NCBI RefSeq assembly: GCF_003703475.1
Contig: NZ_RDQM01000010.1
Span: 1-64,000 of the forward strand
From: Allofranklinella schreckenbergeri
GTDB taxonomy: Bacteria > Pseudomonadota > Gammaproteobacteria > Burkholderiales > Burkholderiaceae_C
Reading direction: 5' to 3'
DNA length: 64,000 nucleotides
The notes under the pieces were generated by a model, which worked only from the letters and a program-made list of their open reading frames with translations, did no database searches and was not told the DNA's origin. Both the position numbers and the translations under genes were made by a program. Positions 34,192 through 43,213 of the stretch are shown piece after piece (the first letter of the stretch is position 1; every line of letters begins with the position of its first letter).

Positions 34192-36735
34192 ATGCCTGCC
34201 ACCGCCTCGCCCTTCCTCCCCGCATCCATCCCCCAATCCGCACCTTCGCCCGCCGCCCTGCCGAGCAGGCGGCAAGCCTGGGCCTGCACCGCCGTGGCTT
34301 CGGCCTGCGCCTGGCTGGCGCTGACGGCGACTGCGCCAGCACAGGCGCAAACCCAACCCAACGCAGCCGCCCCGCAGGCCCAGCGCGTACACGCCATTGC
34401 CCTGCCCGCGCAGGATCTGGCCCAGGCCCTGAACGCACTGGCGCGGCAGACCGGCCAGGCCATCTCGGCCGACCACGCCCTGATGGCGGGCAAGAAAGCC
34501 CCCGCCGTGGCCGGGCAGCTCACCACCGCCCAGGCGCTGCGGCAACTACTGGCCGGCAGCGGCTTGCAGGCCGAAGCCGTCGCGGGCGGCTGGGTGGTGC
34601 GACGCGCCCCAGCCGCCACACCGGCCCAACCCGCCGCTGCCGCCACGCGAGGCGAGGCCCAAACCCTGCCCGCCGTCACCGTCAGCGCCGCGCCCGACTT
34701 GAGCGGCACCACCGAAGGCACGCGCTCCTTCACCACCCGCGCCATGTCCAGCGCCACCGGCTTGGCCCTCTCGCCGCGCGAGACGCCGCAGTCGGTCAGC
34801 GTCATCACGCGCGAGCGCATCGAGGCCCAGGGCATGAGCAGCCTGAGCGATGCCGTGGCGGCTGCGCCGGGGGTGCACAGCGCCACCGTGGATGGCCGGG
34901 GCGAGAGCTATAGCGCCCGCGGTTTTGGTCTGAACGCCATCCAGATCGATGGCGTTCCCATGAGTTGGGGAAGTGGCTGGGAGGCCGGTGAGTCGCGTAA
35001 CAGCCTGGCCATTTATGACCGGGTGGAAGTGGTGCGCGGCGCCACAGGTCTGCTGACCGGCGCGGGCGATCCTTCAGCGTCGGTCAACCTGATTCGCAAG
35101 CGCGCCGAGGCCGATACTTTCACCGGCCATCTGCAAGGCCGCCTTGGCAACAGGCGGCAGCGCAGCGCAATGGCGGATTTGTCCGCCCCGCTCAATGCCA
35201 GCCGCAGCGTGCGCGCCCGCATCGTGGCGCAAGCGACGGGCGAAGATGGCTTCAACATGCGCGAAAAAGCCAATGGCAAGGTGTTTTTCGCCACCGCAGA
35301 GGCCGATCTTTCCCCCGCCACCCGCCTGACGGCCGGATTCGATTGGCAAGACAACCAGCGCCCGGGCATGCCCTGGCGCAGCCTGGTGATCTGGCATGAC
35401 GATGGCAGCATCATCGACTGGCCGCGCGGTTACAGCCTGGCACCACACTGGGCCGCATGGAACACGCAGCAAAAAAGTGCTTTCGCCAACCTGGAGCACC
35501 ACTTTGGCAATGACTGGCGGCTGAAGCTGGATGCGCAGCACATCCGCAACAACGTCGAGGAAATCCTGTCTTTCACCGACGGCCTGCTCCATCGCGGCAG
35601 CGGCCTGGGCCTGGCGGCAGAGCCCATCCAATACGACGCCCGGCGCAAGCAAAGCAATTTCACGCTGAACCTGCAAGGCCCGTTCAATGCCTGGGGGCGC
35701 AAGCACGAGGCCATGCTGGGCCTGTCGCAATCGCGGCAGGACTTTCTTTCGCTGCGCACGGCCGCCAACGATGAAAGGCCCTTGGGCAACGCCTGGACAT
35801 TCGATGGCAATACGCCTGGCCCCTTGCCGCTGACCCCGCCCGAGCGTGTGGTGGACACCGTGACCAAGCAGCGCGCCGCTTACGGTGCCGTGCGCCTGCA
35901 CGTGGCCGAGCCGCTGCGCCTGATTGCCGGCGCCCGCCTGACCCACTGGCAGCAGCAAAGCCCGCAGACCGAATGGAACAGCCCCTACCACATGCGTCAC
36001 CCGCACGTGGTTACGCCCTATATCGGCGCGGTGTACGACTTGGGCGGCAGCTACTCGGCCTATGCCAGCGCCACGCGCATCTTCAACCCGCAGGACAGTC
36101 GCGACCGGCATGGCCGCTACCTCGACCCGCTCAAAGGCCAAAATCTGGAAGCCGGGCTGAAGGCCGAATGGCTGGGCGGCCAGCTCAATGGCAGCTTTGC
36201 GCTGTTCCAGACCACACAGGACAACTTTGCCGTCGAAGACGGCGAGTTGATCGTGCCCGGCACGGAAGACGAGCAAGCCTATCGCGCCGCCAAGGGCGTG
36301 AAAACGCGCGGCTACGAGCTGGAGCTGGTTGGCCGCCTGGCCGAAGGCTGGGACGTGGGGCTGGGCTGGACGCAGCTCAGCAGCAAGAACGCACAGGGCG
36401 AGCGGGTACAGACCAGCCGCCCCAGCCGCATGCTCAAGCTCCATACCCAGTACCGCCTGCCTGGCGCGTGGAACAAGCTGACGCTGGGCGGCGGTCTGTA
36501 CTGGCAAAGCGGTATTCACGAGTGGCGCAATAACCCCGTGCTCAGGCAGCGCGTGCGTTTGAAGCAAAGCGCCTATGCGCTGCTCAACCTGAACGCGCGC
36601 TACCAGTTCACGCCGCAATTGGCCGCCCATCTGACCGTCAACAACGCACTGGACAAAACTTACTGGGCCACCCTGTGGCGGCGCACCTGGGGCGCGCCGC
36701 GCAGCGTGATGCTGACGGTGGATTACCGCTTCTGA
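34192..36735 (+). CDS. TonB-dependent siderophore receptor with signalling (STN) domain
   Basis: 847 aa from the ATG at 34192, with GAAAGGACA upstream; the frame extending back to 33727 overlaps lpxH and is not coding. After a signal peptide (SACAWLALTATAPAQAQ, to about residue 47) comes an STN domain (IALPAQDLAQALNALARQTG to AEAVAGGWVVRRAP, about 63-140) that signals to a FecR-type anti-sigma factor. Next is the plug (TPQSVSVITRERIEAQGM, YSARGFGLNAIQIDGVP) and the 22-strand barrel ending in the aromatic LTVDYRF. It imports a ferric siderophore; the FpvA/FecA-like pattern does not reveal which. The fecI- and fecR-type genes follow. Confidence 0.93.
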   Translation: MPATASPFLPASIPQSAPSPAALPSRRQAWACTAVASACAWLALTATAPAQAQTQPNAAAPQAQRVHAIALPAQDLAQALNALARQTGQAISADHALMAGKKAPAVAGQLTTAQALRQLLAGSGLQAEAVAGGWVVRRAPAATPAQPAAAATRGEAQTLPAVTVSAAPDLSGTTEGTRSFTTRAMSSATGLALSPRETPQSVSVITRERIEAQGMSSLSDAVAAAPGVHSATVDGRGESYSARGFGLNAIQIDGVPMSWGSGWEAGESRNSLAIYDRVEVVRGATGLLTGAGDPSASVNLIRKRAEADTFTGHLQGRLGNRRQRSAMADLSAPLNASRSVRARIVAQATGEDGFNMREKANGKVFFATAEADLSPATRLTAGFDWQDNQRPGMPWRSLVIWHDDGSIIDWPRGYSLAPHWAAWNTQQKSAFANLEHHFGNDWRLKLDAQHIRNNVEEILSFTDGLLHRGSGLGLAAEPIQYDARRKQSNFTLNLQGPFNAWGRKHEAMLGLSQSRQDFLSLRTAANDERPLGNAWTFDGNTPGPLPLTPPERVVDTVTKQRAAYGAVRLHVAEPLRLIAGARLTHWQQQSPQTEWNSPYHMRHPHVVTPYIGAVYDLGGSYSAYASATRIFNPQDSRDRHGRYLDPLKGQNLEAGLKAEWLGGQLNGSFALFQTTQDNFAVEDGELIVPGTEDEQAYRAAKGVKTRGYELELVGRLAEGWDVGLGWTQLSSKNAQGERVQTSRPSRMLKLHTQYRLPGAWNKLTLGGGLYWQSGIHEWRNNPVLRQRVRLKQSAYALLNLNARYQFTPQLAAHLTVNNALDKTYWATLWRRTWGAPRSVMLTVDYRF

Positions 36736-36779
36736 GCGCGCCACAAAAATCCGCCCACGCGCCCTTGGCCTGGGCGCAC

Positions 36780-36828
36780 TTGCCCTTCATGCCTGGCGCT
36801 CTTTGCAGGCATGAAGGGCAATTTCCTT
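36780..36828 (+). terminator. Strong rho-independent terminator after the receptor gene
   Basis: A perfect 16-base stem TTGCCCTTCATGCCTG / CAGGCATGAAGGGCAA with a 10-base loop, followed by TTTCCTTT. It separates the receptor from fecI, so the regulators need their own promoter. Confidence 0.85.
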
Positions 36829-36996
36829 TGTGGAGATAGGCTCTTCGGGAAAATCGCAATCTCTCTTCGGGAGGGCGGCAACAGAAAATTACTAGAATGC
36901 AAACCCTTCCTATTTAGATTGCACGCATCGCGCGTGCTTTTTTGCAGCCTTGGGCCGCCCAACCCTTCTTGGCTTGCCTTTTTGCTTTGCACGCGC

Positions 36997-37521
36997 ATGT
37001 CTTTCACCCGCCATTACGACGAATTGCTGGGCCATTTCACCCGCGCCACGGGCGACCGCGAGGCCGCGCGCGATGTGGTGCAAGAAAGCCATGCCCGCGC
37101 CTGGGCGCTGGGGCCGAGGCTGGATGCGGTGCTGGATTTGCGCGCGCTGCTGTTTCGCATTGGGCGGCATTTGGTGATCGACGAGGCGCGCCGCCGCCGG
37201 GCCGAGGCCCAGGCCCTGCACAACCTGGCGCTGCTGTGCGAGCAGGATGCCGCCCCCAGCGCCGAGCGCTGCTGCGCAGCCAGCCAGCAGCTCGAACGCC
37301 TGAGCGCGCGGCTGGCGCTGATGCCGCTGCGGCGGCGCACGGCTTTCATCCTGGTGCGGGTGCATGGTTTCAGCCATGCCGAGGCCGCGGCCCACATGGG
37401 CGTGAGCGTGGCCGGCATTGAAAAACACGTGGTGCGCGCCACGCTGGACTTGGCCCCGCGCGCGCTGCTGGCCGCTGCCGCTGCAGCGCCCACGGCGGCT
37501 GCCGCCACCGCCCTACCATGA
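36997..37521 (+). CDS. ECF sigma factor, FecI-like
   Basis: 174 aa from MSFTRHYDELLGHFT; the in-frame ATG at 36811 lies in the terminator stem and adds no homology. Region 2 reads RDVVQESHARAWAL and FRIGRHLVIDEARRRR; region 4 reads LPLRRRTAFILVRVHGFSHAEAA-like, with GVSVAGIEKHVVRA. This is the pattern of iron-starvation sigma factors controlled by FecR and an STN receptor. The C-terminal 20 residues are Ala-rich. ATGA overlap with fecR. Upstream gap 36826-36996 probably carries a Fur-regulated promoter, but no clear Fur box was found. Confidence 0.9.
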   Translation: MSFTRHYDELLGHFTRATGDREAARDVVQESHARAWALGPRLDAVLDLRALLFRIGRHLVIDEARRRRAEAQALHNLALLCEQDAAPSAERCCAASQQLERLSARLALMPLRRRTAFILVRVHGFSHAEAAAHMGVSVAGIEKHVVRATLDLAPRALLAAAAAAPTAAAATALP

Positions 37522-38591
37522 AGATGCCGCCGCCCCATGCCGCCGTGGCGCATGACAGCTTGACGGATGAGGCTTTGATGGATGAGGCCCCAAGCAACGA
37601 TGCCCTGGTCAGCGAAGCCCTGTTGCTGCTGGCGCGCAGCCACGGCGGCGATGCGCAGCAGGCGCAGGCAGCCCAAGCCGAGCTGCAAGCGCGCAGCGCG
37701 CGCGAGCCGGCCTTTGCCGCCGCCTGCCAGGTGGCGCGCCAAATCTGGCAGGCCACGGACGGCAGCGCCCTGCGCGACAGCCTGAGCCTGCCGCCCAGCG
37801 CCCGCGAGCGCCAGGGCGCGCCGCGCCGCGCCGTGCTGGGCCTGATGGGCGTGGCGGCGCTGACGCTGGGGCTGGGCGCAGCCGGGCGCTGGCTGTGGCT
37901 GCGGCCGACTTTTGCGCAGGCGCTGGCCACCGGCCAGGGTGAAATCCAACGCCTGAGGCTGCCCGATGGCACCGAGCTGGCGCTGGATGCGCAAACGCGC
38001 GTGCGCGTGGCCCTGTACCGCCAGCGCCGCGAGCTGCACCTGGAGCGCGGCGAAATTCACCTGCAAGTGGCCCCGGATGCAGACAGCCCGCTGACGGTGT
38101 TCACCGCCCAGGGCCGGGTGCGTGTGCTGGGCACGCGCTTTAGCGTGGCCGTGCGCCAGGCGCACATGCACGTGGCTGTGGCCCAAGGGCGCGTGGCCGT
38201 GTGGGCGCAGGCCGATGCCCCGGCCGCCCAGGTCGAACCAAGCGCGCCGCTGGCGGAGCTGGGCGCGGGCCAGCAATTGCGCCTTGGCGCAGGCCACAGC
38301 GGCCAGCCCCAGCCCATCGACGCCGCCGACGTGGGCGCATGGCAAGGCGGTATGGAGGGTGGCTGGCTGGTGTTCCACGCCATGCCGCTGCCGGAAGTAG
38401 TGGAGCGCTGGAATGGCTACCTGCGCCCCGGCCTGCGCCTGGCGGGCAACGCCCAGCGCCTGCAAGCGCTGCGGCTGACGGGCAGCTTTCCCATCCGCGA
38501 TCCGGGCGCTTTTCTGGCCAGCCTGCCGCGCACGCTGCCCGTGCGCGTACAGCGCCAGGGCGACGGCGCCTGGCTGATTGCGCCGCGCTGA
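37518..38591 (+). CDS. FecR-like anti-sigma factor / transmembrane regulator
   Basis: 357 aa. A cytoplasmic N-terminal domain (EALLLLARSHGGDAQQAQAA, DUF4880-like) is followed by one membrane helix (RRAVLGLMGVAALTLGLGAA, about residues 104-125). The periplasmic FecR domain has GQGEIQRLRLPDGTELALDA, LERGEIHLQVA, and VRVLGTRFSVAV. The C-terminal DUF4974-like part is LRLTGSFPIRDPGAFLASL. It would relay siderophore binding from the STN domain of the receptor to the sigma factor. Overlaps the fecI-type gene by four bases. Confidence 0.92.
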   Translation: MKMPPPHAAVAHDSLTDEALMDEAPSNDALVSEALLLLARSHGGDAQQAQAAQAELQARSAREPAFAAACQVARQIWQATDGSALRDSLSLPPSARERQGAPRRAVLGLMGVAALTLGLGAAGRWLWLRPTFAQALATGQGEIQRLRLPDGTELALDAQTRVRVALYRQRRELHLERGEIHLQVAPDADSPLTVFTAQGRVRVLGTRFSVAVRQAHMHVAVAQGRVAVWAQADAPAAQVEPSAPLAELGAGQQLRLGAGHSGQPQPIDAADVGAWQGGMEGGWLVFHAMPLPEVVERWNGYLRPGLRLAGNAQRLQALRLTGSFPIRDPGAFLASLPRTLPVRVQRQGDGAWLIAPR

Positions 38592-38645
38592 AGTGGTCTG
38601 CGCGGCGCAGGGCGTGGGATTGCAAACGGGGTCATCCCGGGCGCG

Positions 38646-40253
38646 TTATTGCAAGCTCTTTTGGGCTTGCTCCTGCTCGCGGTGCAGCCGTTGCATCAGG
38701 CTCAGGCGGCTTTGCAGGATGGAGGCATCGACGTGGTCGGCCTTGGGGCCGAGTTCGCGCAGCAGTTGCTGGCCGGCCTTGAGGCGGTCGATGGCGGCGG
38801 CGTAATCCAGGCGCGCGGCTTGCGCTTCGGCCTGGGCGCGGATGGCGCGCAGCGGCAGGCCTTGCGCCGTCCACAGCCGCGCCAGTTGTTGCCAGCCGCC
38901 CGCATCGTCTGGATGTTCACCCAGCCAGCTTTGCCATTGCTCGGCCAGCGTGGCGTCTTGGCCTTGCGCATCGACGACGTAGGCGGTGCGCAAAAACAGC
39001 TCGGGGCGGCGGGCAGGGGTGTCGCTGGGGAGGGAGCGCAGGCGTTGGGCGGCGGCGTGCGCCCAGTGCGTATCGCGTGCGGCCAGGGCCAGCTCCAAAT
39101 CCAGCAGCCGTGCCTGGCGCAAGGCGTCGGCGTCGTTTTGCACCGCTTCGGCCAACTGAGCGGCCCACTGCCGGGCGTGGGCAAAGTCGCGTAATTGGGC
39201 GGCGGCCAGCGCACCTGCGTACAGGCGCGCGGCTTGCTGGTGCTGGGCCGATGGGGTTTGGCGGTTCTCGGTTGTGTTGGCTTGGGCGGCGGTGGCCTGC
39301 ACGGGCTGGTGGGCGGCTTGCACGGTGGCGCGCAGAAAGTCTGCCTGGCCCAGCGAGAGGACGCGCGAGCGCGCCACGATCAGCGCGTGCTCCAGCGTGG
39401 GCTGGGGGCGGCGGTAGCGCGGGCCTTGCGGCAGCCGCCCTTGCATGTCGGAGAGGCGCTGCGAGGTCAGCGGGTGGGTGCGCAAATAGGGGTAGGCGCC
39501 GCTGTCGTTGAGGCGGTTGGCTTGGTGCAGCTTTTCAAACATGCCGATAAAGCCCGTGGGGTCGAAACCGGCGCGCTTCATCAGTCCCAGGCCGATGCGG
39601 TCGGCCTCTTGCTCCATGGCGCGGGTGAAGTTCAGGCTGTTTTGCACGGCCAGCGCCTGCCCGCCTGCGATGACGGCTTGCGCCGCATCGGGGCTTTTGC
39701 TGGCGGCCAGCGCGCCCAGGATCATGCTGGCAATCAGCAGCGGCGTTTGACGCGCGTTTTGCGCCGCCATGCGCGAGATGTGGCGCTGTGAGACGTGCGA
39801 GAGTTCGTGCGCCATGACCGAGGCCAGCTCGTCGCGGCTATCGACCACGTTGATCAGCCCCAGATGCAGGCCGAAATAGCCGCCGGGCAGGGCGAAGGCG
39901 TTGACGGATTTGTCCTTGCCCAGCAGCACGCGCCAGGCGAATTGCTCGCCCAGTGCGTCGCCCAGCGCGCCGGTTTGGCTGGCCGCTTGCATCAGGGCCT
40001 GCCAAATGCCTTGGACGTACTCTTGCAGCACGGGGTCGTCGAGGTAGTCGGGGTCGCGGTAGAGCTGGCGCGCAATGGCATCGCCCAAGCGCCGCTCGTC
40101 GCCGACGGAAAAGCCGTCGCTCTCGCCCAGTGATGGCAGGGCCTGGGCTGCGGCGGGCAGCGGGGCCTGGGTGGCGGCCACGAGGGCGGCAGCCAGGGCG
40201 CTGGCGAGAAGGCGGGTGGCGGCACGGGGCGTGAGACGGCAGGTGGCGGACAT
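38646..40253 (-). CDS. bepA: BepA-like M48 metalloprotease with TPR domain
   Basis: 535 aa from the ATG at 40253 (GAGG nine bases upstream; an ATG at 40268 is in frame). A signal peptide runs to about residue 37 (AAALVAATQAPLPAAAQA). Zinc protease motif HELSH (His148, Glu149, His152) and third ligand MEQEADRIG; the C-terminal half is TPR (ARLYAGALAAAQLRDFAHAR, LARLWTAQGLPLRAI). BepA in E. coli degrades or promotes assembly of LptD and other outer-membrane proteins in the periplasm. It ends 54 bases from the convergent fecR-type gene. Confidence 0.92.
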   Translation of the reverse strand: MSATCRLTPRAATRLLASALAAALVAATQAPLPAAAQALPSLGESDGFSVGDERRLGDAIARQLYRDPDYLDDPVLQEYVQGIWQALMQAASQTGALGDALGEQFAWRVLLGKDKSVNAFALPGGYFGLHLGLINVVDSRDELASVMAHELSHVSQRHISRMAAQNARQTPLLIASMILGALAASKSPDAAQAVIAGGQALAVQNSLNFTRAMEQEADRIGLGLMKRAGFDPTGFIGMFEKLHQANRLNDSGAYPYLRTHPLTSQRLSDMQGRLPQGPRYRRPQPTLEHALIVARSRVLSLGQADFLRATVQAAHQPVQATAAQANTTENRQTPSAQHQQAARLYAGALAAAQLRDFAHARQWAAQLAEAVQNDADALRQARLLDLELALAARDTHWAHAAAQRLRSLPSDTPARRPELFLRTAYVVDAQGQDATLAEQWQSWLGEHPDDAGGWQQLARLWTAQGLPLRAIRAQAEAQAARLDYAAAIDRLKAGQQLLRELGPKADHVDASILQSRLSLMQRLHREQEQAQKSLQ

Positions 40254-40547
40254 GGCGGCATTCCTCATGAGGCGAAAACAACAGGGCCAGGCGGTGTGGA
40301 TGATCGGCGCGGATTTTGGTTCAGCCCGCGGGCAAATTTGCCAATTGGCAAGACCTGCAAGAAATCGCAAAAACGCCGGGAGTTTCAGTTTTGACAGCGG
40401 CTTGTCCGCATAATCTCAACCGAATTCTTGCTTTCATGCGCGATTTGGCGGGGCGCATCGCCCCCTGGTTCGCCAGTCTGTCAGGACGGGGCCGCTGCGC
40501 CCTGTTGTGTTTTTTACCCCCTTATCCCTTTAGAGAGGACTAGCGTC

Positions 40548-41066
40548 ATGGCCCAATCTTTTTTCGGCGGCGGCAAGCGCACGGAAACCAAACCTGAAAC
40601 CACGGCTGCGCCTGCTGCGCCCGAGGCTGCGCCGGTAGCGGTGCCCGCGGCGGCGCCGCGTGCGCCCAATTTGTTTGCCGCTGGCGGCGCGGCCTCGTTT
40701 GCCAGCGCCAGCCCCGCAGCCGATGGCGGCAAGGAGGAGGCCAAGCAGCAAAGCAAGCTCACCGTCGGCCCCAATATCAAGCTCAAGGGCGTGGAGATCA
40801 CCGATTGCGATGTGCTGAGCATCGATGGGGTGGTGGAGGCGACGCTGGAATCCAAGCTGATCCAGATTTCCGAGCAAGGCTCGTTCAATGGCACGGCCAA
40901 TATCGATGTGGCGGAGATTCGCGGCAGTTTCGACGGCGAGCTGACGGTGCGCGAGAAGCTGACGGTGTTTGCCACCGGCAAGGTCACGGGCAAGATTCGC
41001 TACGGCAAGCTGGTGGTGGAGGAGGGCGCAAGCATCAGCGGCGAAATCAGCGCGATGGCCAGGTAA
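40548..41066 (+). CDS. Bactofilin
   Basis: 172 aa from the ATG at 40548, with GAGAGGAC upstream. The central right-handed beta-helix domain (about residues 70-168) shows the repeating short strands of bactofilins: KLKGVEITDCDVLSIDGVVE, GSFNGTANIDVAEIRGSFDG, LTVREKLTVFATGKVTGKI. The N-terminal third is an Ala/Pro linker starting with FFGGGKRTE. Bactofilins polymerise on the membrane and scaffold cell-shape or envelope proteins; no M23 peptidase partner is adjacent. A bidirectional terminator follows. Confidence 0.93.
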   Translation: MAQSFFGGGKRTETKPETTAAPAAPEAAPVAVPAAAPRAPNLFAAGGAASFASASPAADGGKEEAKQQSKLTVGPNIKLKGVEITDCDVLSIDGVVEATLESKLIQISEQGSFNGTANIDVAEIRGSFDGELTVREKLTVFATGKVTGKIRYGKLVVEEGASISGEISAMAR

Positions 41067-41081
41067 GCGCTTGCAGCACGC

Positions 41082-41115
41082 AAAAAAATACGCCCAACGC
41101 CGGGCGTATTTTTTT
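41082..41115. terminator. Bidirectional rho-independent terminator after bactofilin
   Basis: 14-base stem AAAAAAATACGCCC / GGGCGTATTTTTTT with a six-base loop, 15 bases after the bactofilin stop; A and T runs on both sides make it symmetrical. Confidence 0.9.
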
Positions 41116-41130
41116 GTGTGCGCATGGGGT

Positions 41131-41206
41131 TTTGCCAATCAAAAGGAAAACAAATTACCTTGTTTAGGCATGATGGTATTGATATATATTTTCTTTTGAT
41201 TGGTTG
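41131..41206 (-). repeat. AT-rich intergenic repeat (family 1), copy 11
   Basis: Excellent arms TTGCCAATCAAAAGGAAAA and TTTTCTTTTGATTGGTTGA. Core ACCTTGTTTAGGCATGATGG in minus orientation. Between the convergent bactofilin and DUF2789 genes, right after the terminator. Confidence 0.85.
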
Positions 41207-41215
41207 ATTCGGATT

Positions 41216-41470
41216 TTAGCGCAAGGCCTCGCCAAGCTGGTCGATGAGGATGGCCCAAGGCGGCTCGTCGAGCTGTTTTTGCTCCCGGATGAATTGCGCC
41301 TGGGCGGCGTTCCAAAACGGCGCCTCGGCCAGCAGGACGTTGCCCGGCAGGGGCTTGTGGGTGGCGATGAAATCGGCAATGGCCACGGGGCTGCTGGGCA
41401 GGCCAAGCTGGTCGAACAAGTCGGTAAAGCTGGCGCATTGCTCGATGAATTCGGGGCTATGGGCGGGCAT
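41216..41470 (-). CDS. DUF2789 family protein
   Basis: 84 aa from MPAHSPEFIEQCASFTDLFD; AAGGAGAG is the ribosome site. The pattern FTDLFDQLGLPSSPVAIADF followed by HKPLPGNVLLAEAPFWNAAQ is that of DUF2789, small helical proteins of unknown function. It lies 23 bases downstream of the CreB-like gene, probably in the same transcript. The 185-codon frame reaching to 41773 is an extension over the regulator. Confidence 0.85.
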   Translation of the reverse strand: MPAHSPEFIEQCASFTDLFDQLGLPSSPVAIADFIATHKPLPGNVLLAEAPFWNAAQAQFIREQKQLDEPPWAILIDQLGEALR

Positions 41471-41493
41471 GAGGCTCTCCTTTTCAGGTGGGG

Positions 41494-42270
41494 TCAAAAA
41501 ATGGGGTGGGCAGGCGGCGCGGGCACGGGCGTTGGCGCGGATGCGCGCACGCTGTAGCCCAGGCCACGATGGGTTTCGATGGCGTCGTGCTCGGGGGCGA
41601 TGGCGCGCAGCTTGGCGCGCAGGGTTTTGATGTGCGCGTCCACCGTGCGCTCCAGGCTGTCTTCGGCATCGCTCCAGGCCAGCTCCATGAGTTGGGCGCG
41701 GCTGTACACGCGCCCGGGGCGGGCCAGCAGGGCCGCCAGCAGGCGGTATTCGTAGCGCGTCAGGCTCAGCCATTGGCCGAAGTAGGCGATGCGCAGGCCC
41801 TCGGCATCGTGGGCAAAGGGCAGGCTGGGCGCGCTGACTGGCTGGCTTGGCGGGGGCGTGGCGGCAGACGCTGCGGGCCAGGCGGGCGGGCGCGACTGCG
41901 TGCGGCGCAGGATGGCGCGCACGCGCGAGGCGACTTCGCGCGGGCTAAAGGGTTTGGTGACGTAATCATCGGCGCCGATTTCCAGGCCCACGATGCGGTC
42001 CACCTCATCGCTGCGGGCGGTGAGAAAGAGCACGGGCAGCTCGCTGCGCTGGCGGATGCTGCGGCACAGGTCAAAGCCGCTGATGTCGGGCAGGCCCACA
42101 TCCACAATCGCCAGCGCAAAGGGCGGCGCGCCCGCTTCGAGCTGCAAGGCGTGCAAGGCGGCGCTGCCCAGCGATTCCCAGTGGGTGGCAAAGCCTTCGG
42201 TTTTGAGCGCGTAGGCCAGGGTTTGGGCGATGGCGGGCTCGTCTTCCACGATCAGGATGCGCTCGCTCAT
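41494..42270 (-). CDS. creB: OmpR-family response regulator, CreB-like
   Basis: 258 aa. The receiver domain begins ILIVEDEPAIAQTLAYALK, with the phospho-acceptor in AIVDVGLPDISGFDL and the switch Lys in YVTKPFSPREVASRVRAIL. A Pro-rich linker precedes the winged helix (LTRYEYRLLAALLARPGRVY, DSLERTVDAHIKTLRAKL, IETHRGLGYSV). The C-terminal pattern is closest to CreB, which with CreC controls carbon and acetate-related genes. No histidine kinase gene lies on either side, so the partner must be elsewhere. Confidence 0.85.
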   Translation of the reverse strand: MSERILIVEDEPAIAQTLAYALKTEGFATHWESLGSAALHALQLEAGAPPFALAIVDVGLPDISGFDLCRSIRQRSELPVLFLTARSDEVDRIVGLEIGADDYVTKPFSPREVASRVRAILRRTQSRPPAWPAASAATPPPSQPVSAPSLPFAHDAEGLRIAYFGQWLSLTRYEYRLLAALLARPGRVYSRAQLMELAWSDAEDSLERTVDAHIKTLRAKLRAIAPEHDAIETHRGLGYSVRASAPTPVPAPPAHPIF

Positions 42271-42282
42271 GGGGTGCCTGGG

Positions 42283-42750
42283 TCAGAAGAAGGAATAAAA
42301 ACAGCGAAACGGCGTTTGCCGATCGGCCCAGAAGTCAGCGGTGTCGCGGAATACATCCAGCAGTTTTTCGCGCATTTCCTTGTCGAATTTGACGCTGATG
42401 GGGATGTGTTCGAGCACGACGATAAAGCCTGGCTGGGGGCCGCTTTGGTGCAGGTGGGTGGTCAGGCTTTGGAGCAAGGCTTGCAGGCTACGGCCAAAGG
42501 GGCTGGCTAGCAGGAACTGGCGGCTGATTTCCTCCAGGATGCGCGGTTTGGTGGTGGCCTCGTCCAGCGCGGCGTGCAGAAAATGCTGGCCCCAGTGCTG
42601 CGCAATGGCTTGCAAATGGGCGGGGCGGTAAGCGCGGATGGATTGCACGAGGTTGGCTGGCACCGCTTTTTCCAACTGGGCGGCCCATTGGGCCACTTCT
42701 GCGGGCAGCGGTGCGTCGTCCTGGCGTGCATGGTTTTCAAAAGCACTCAT
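42283..42750 (-). CDS. Conserved hypothetical protein, unrecognised
   Basis: 155 aa from MSAFENHARQDDAPLPAEVA. Largely helical, with no signal peptide or membrane segment. Notable stretches are RAYRPAHLQAIAQHWGQHFL in the first half and the aromatic end DFWADRQTPFRCFYSFF. I do not recognise the family. It ends 12 bases before the CreB-like gene on the same strand, so the two are likely cotranscribed with DUF2789. The MITE-like insertion lies about 190 bases upstream of its start. Confidence 0.7.
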   Translation of the reverse strand: MSAFENHARQDDAPLPAEVAQWAAQLEKAVPANLVQSIRAYRPAHLQAIAQHWGQHFLHAALDEATTKPRILEEISRQFLLASPFGRSLQALLQSLTTHLHQSGPQPGFIVVLEHIPISVKFDKEMREKLLDVFRDTADFWADRQTPFRCFYSFF

Positions 42751-43213
42751 AAGGCGGCATCTCCCTCGGATTGGTTTTGCAAGGGCCGCGCCTGCGCAGG
42801 CACGCGCGGCCAAGTCGCAAACGGCCATTGTGCCGAGAAAATCGCCGCTGCCGGAGCAATTGGCATGCCTGGCGGCGTGTGATGGCGTTGTGCGCGCCCT
42901 GAGAAAGCGTGCAGTGCATTGCCGGGGCGGAGCAAAAATGCCTAGAGCGTGTTACGCACTTTGCGCTCCCCCGCGCTGGCCCCAAAACCGTGTAATCGCA
43001 AGGCGGCGCGCGCCGCCAAGGCTGGCTGCCTTGGCAAGCGGGCCAACGCGGCGAGTGCATGGTTTTGGGGCCAGCCCGAAGGGAGAAGCGCCCCGGCATG
43101 CGCATTGAGGCGTTGCCGCCCCCTTGCAGCGCAGCCAGGCTGCGGCGGGGACGGCGCCTTGCACTGCACACGCCGGGGCGCTCTCGCGGGGGGCGGAAAG
43201 TGCATAACACGCT
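42751..43213. other. Gene-free region holding the MITE-like element
   Basis: 463 bases. 42751-42941 should contain the promoter of the three minus-strand genes and shows a GC-rich inverted repeat (GGCCGCGC ... GCGCGGCC, about 42784-42811). 42942-43217 is the MITE-like element. ORFs in the element have no recognisable product. Confidence 0.6.

Noticed and set aside
36811-36996. Earlier start for the FecI-like sigma factor
   Set aside because: The ATG at 36811 lies inside the terminator stem, and the added residues have no sigma-factor similarity; MSFTRHYDEL is the typical start.
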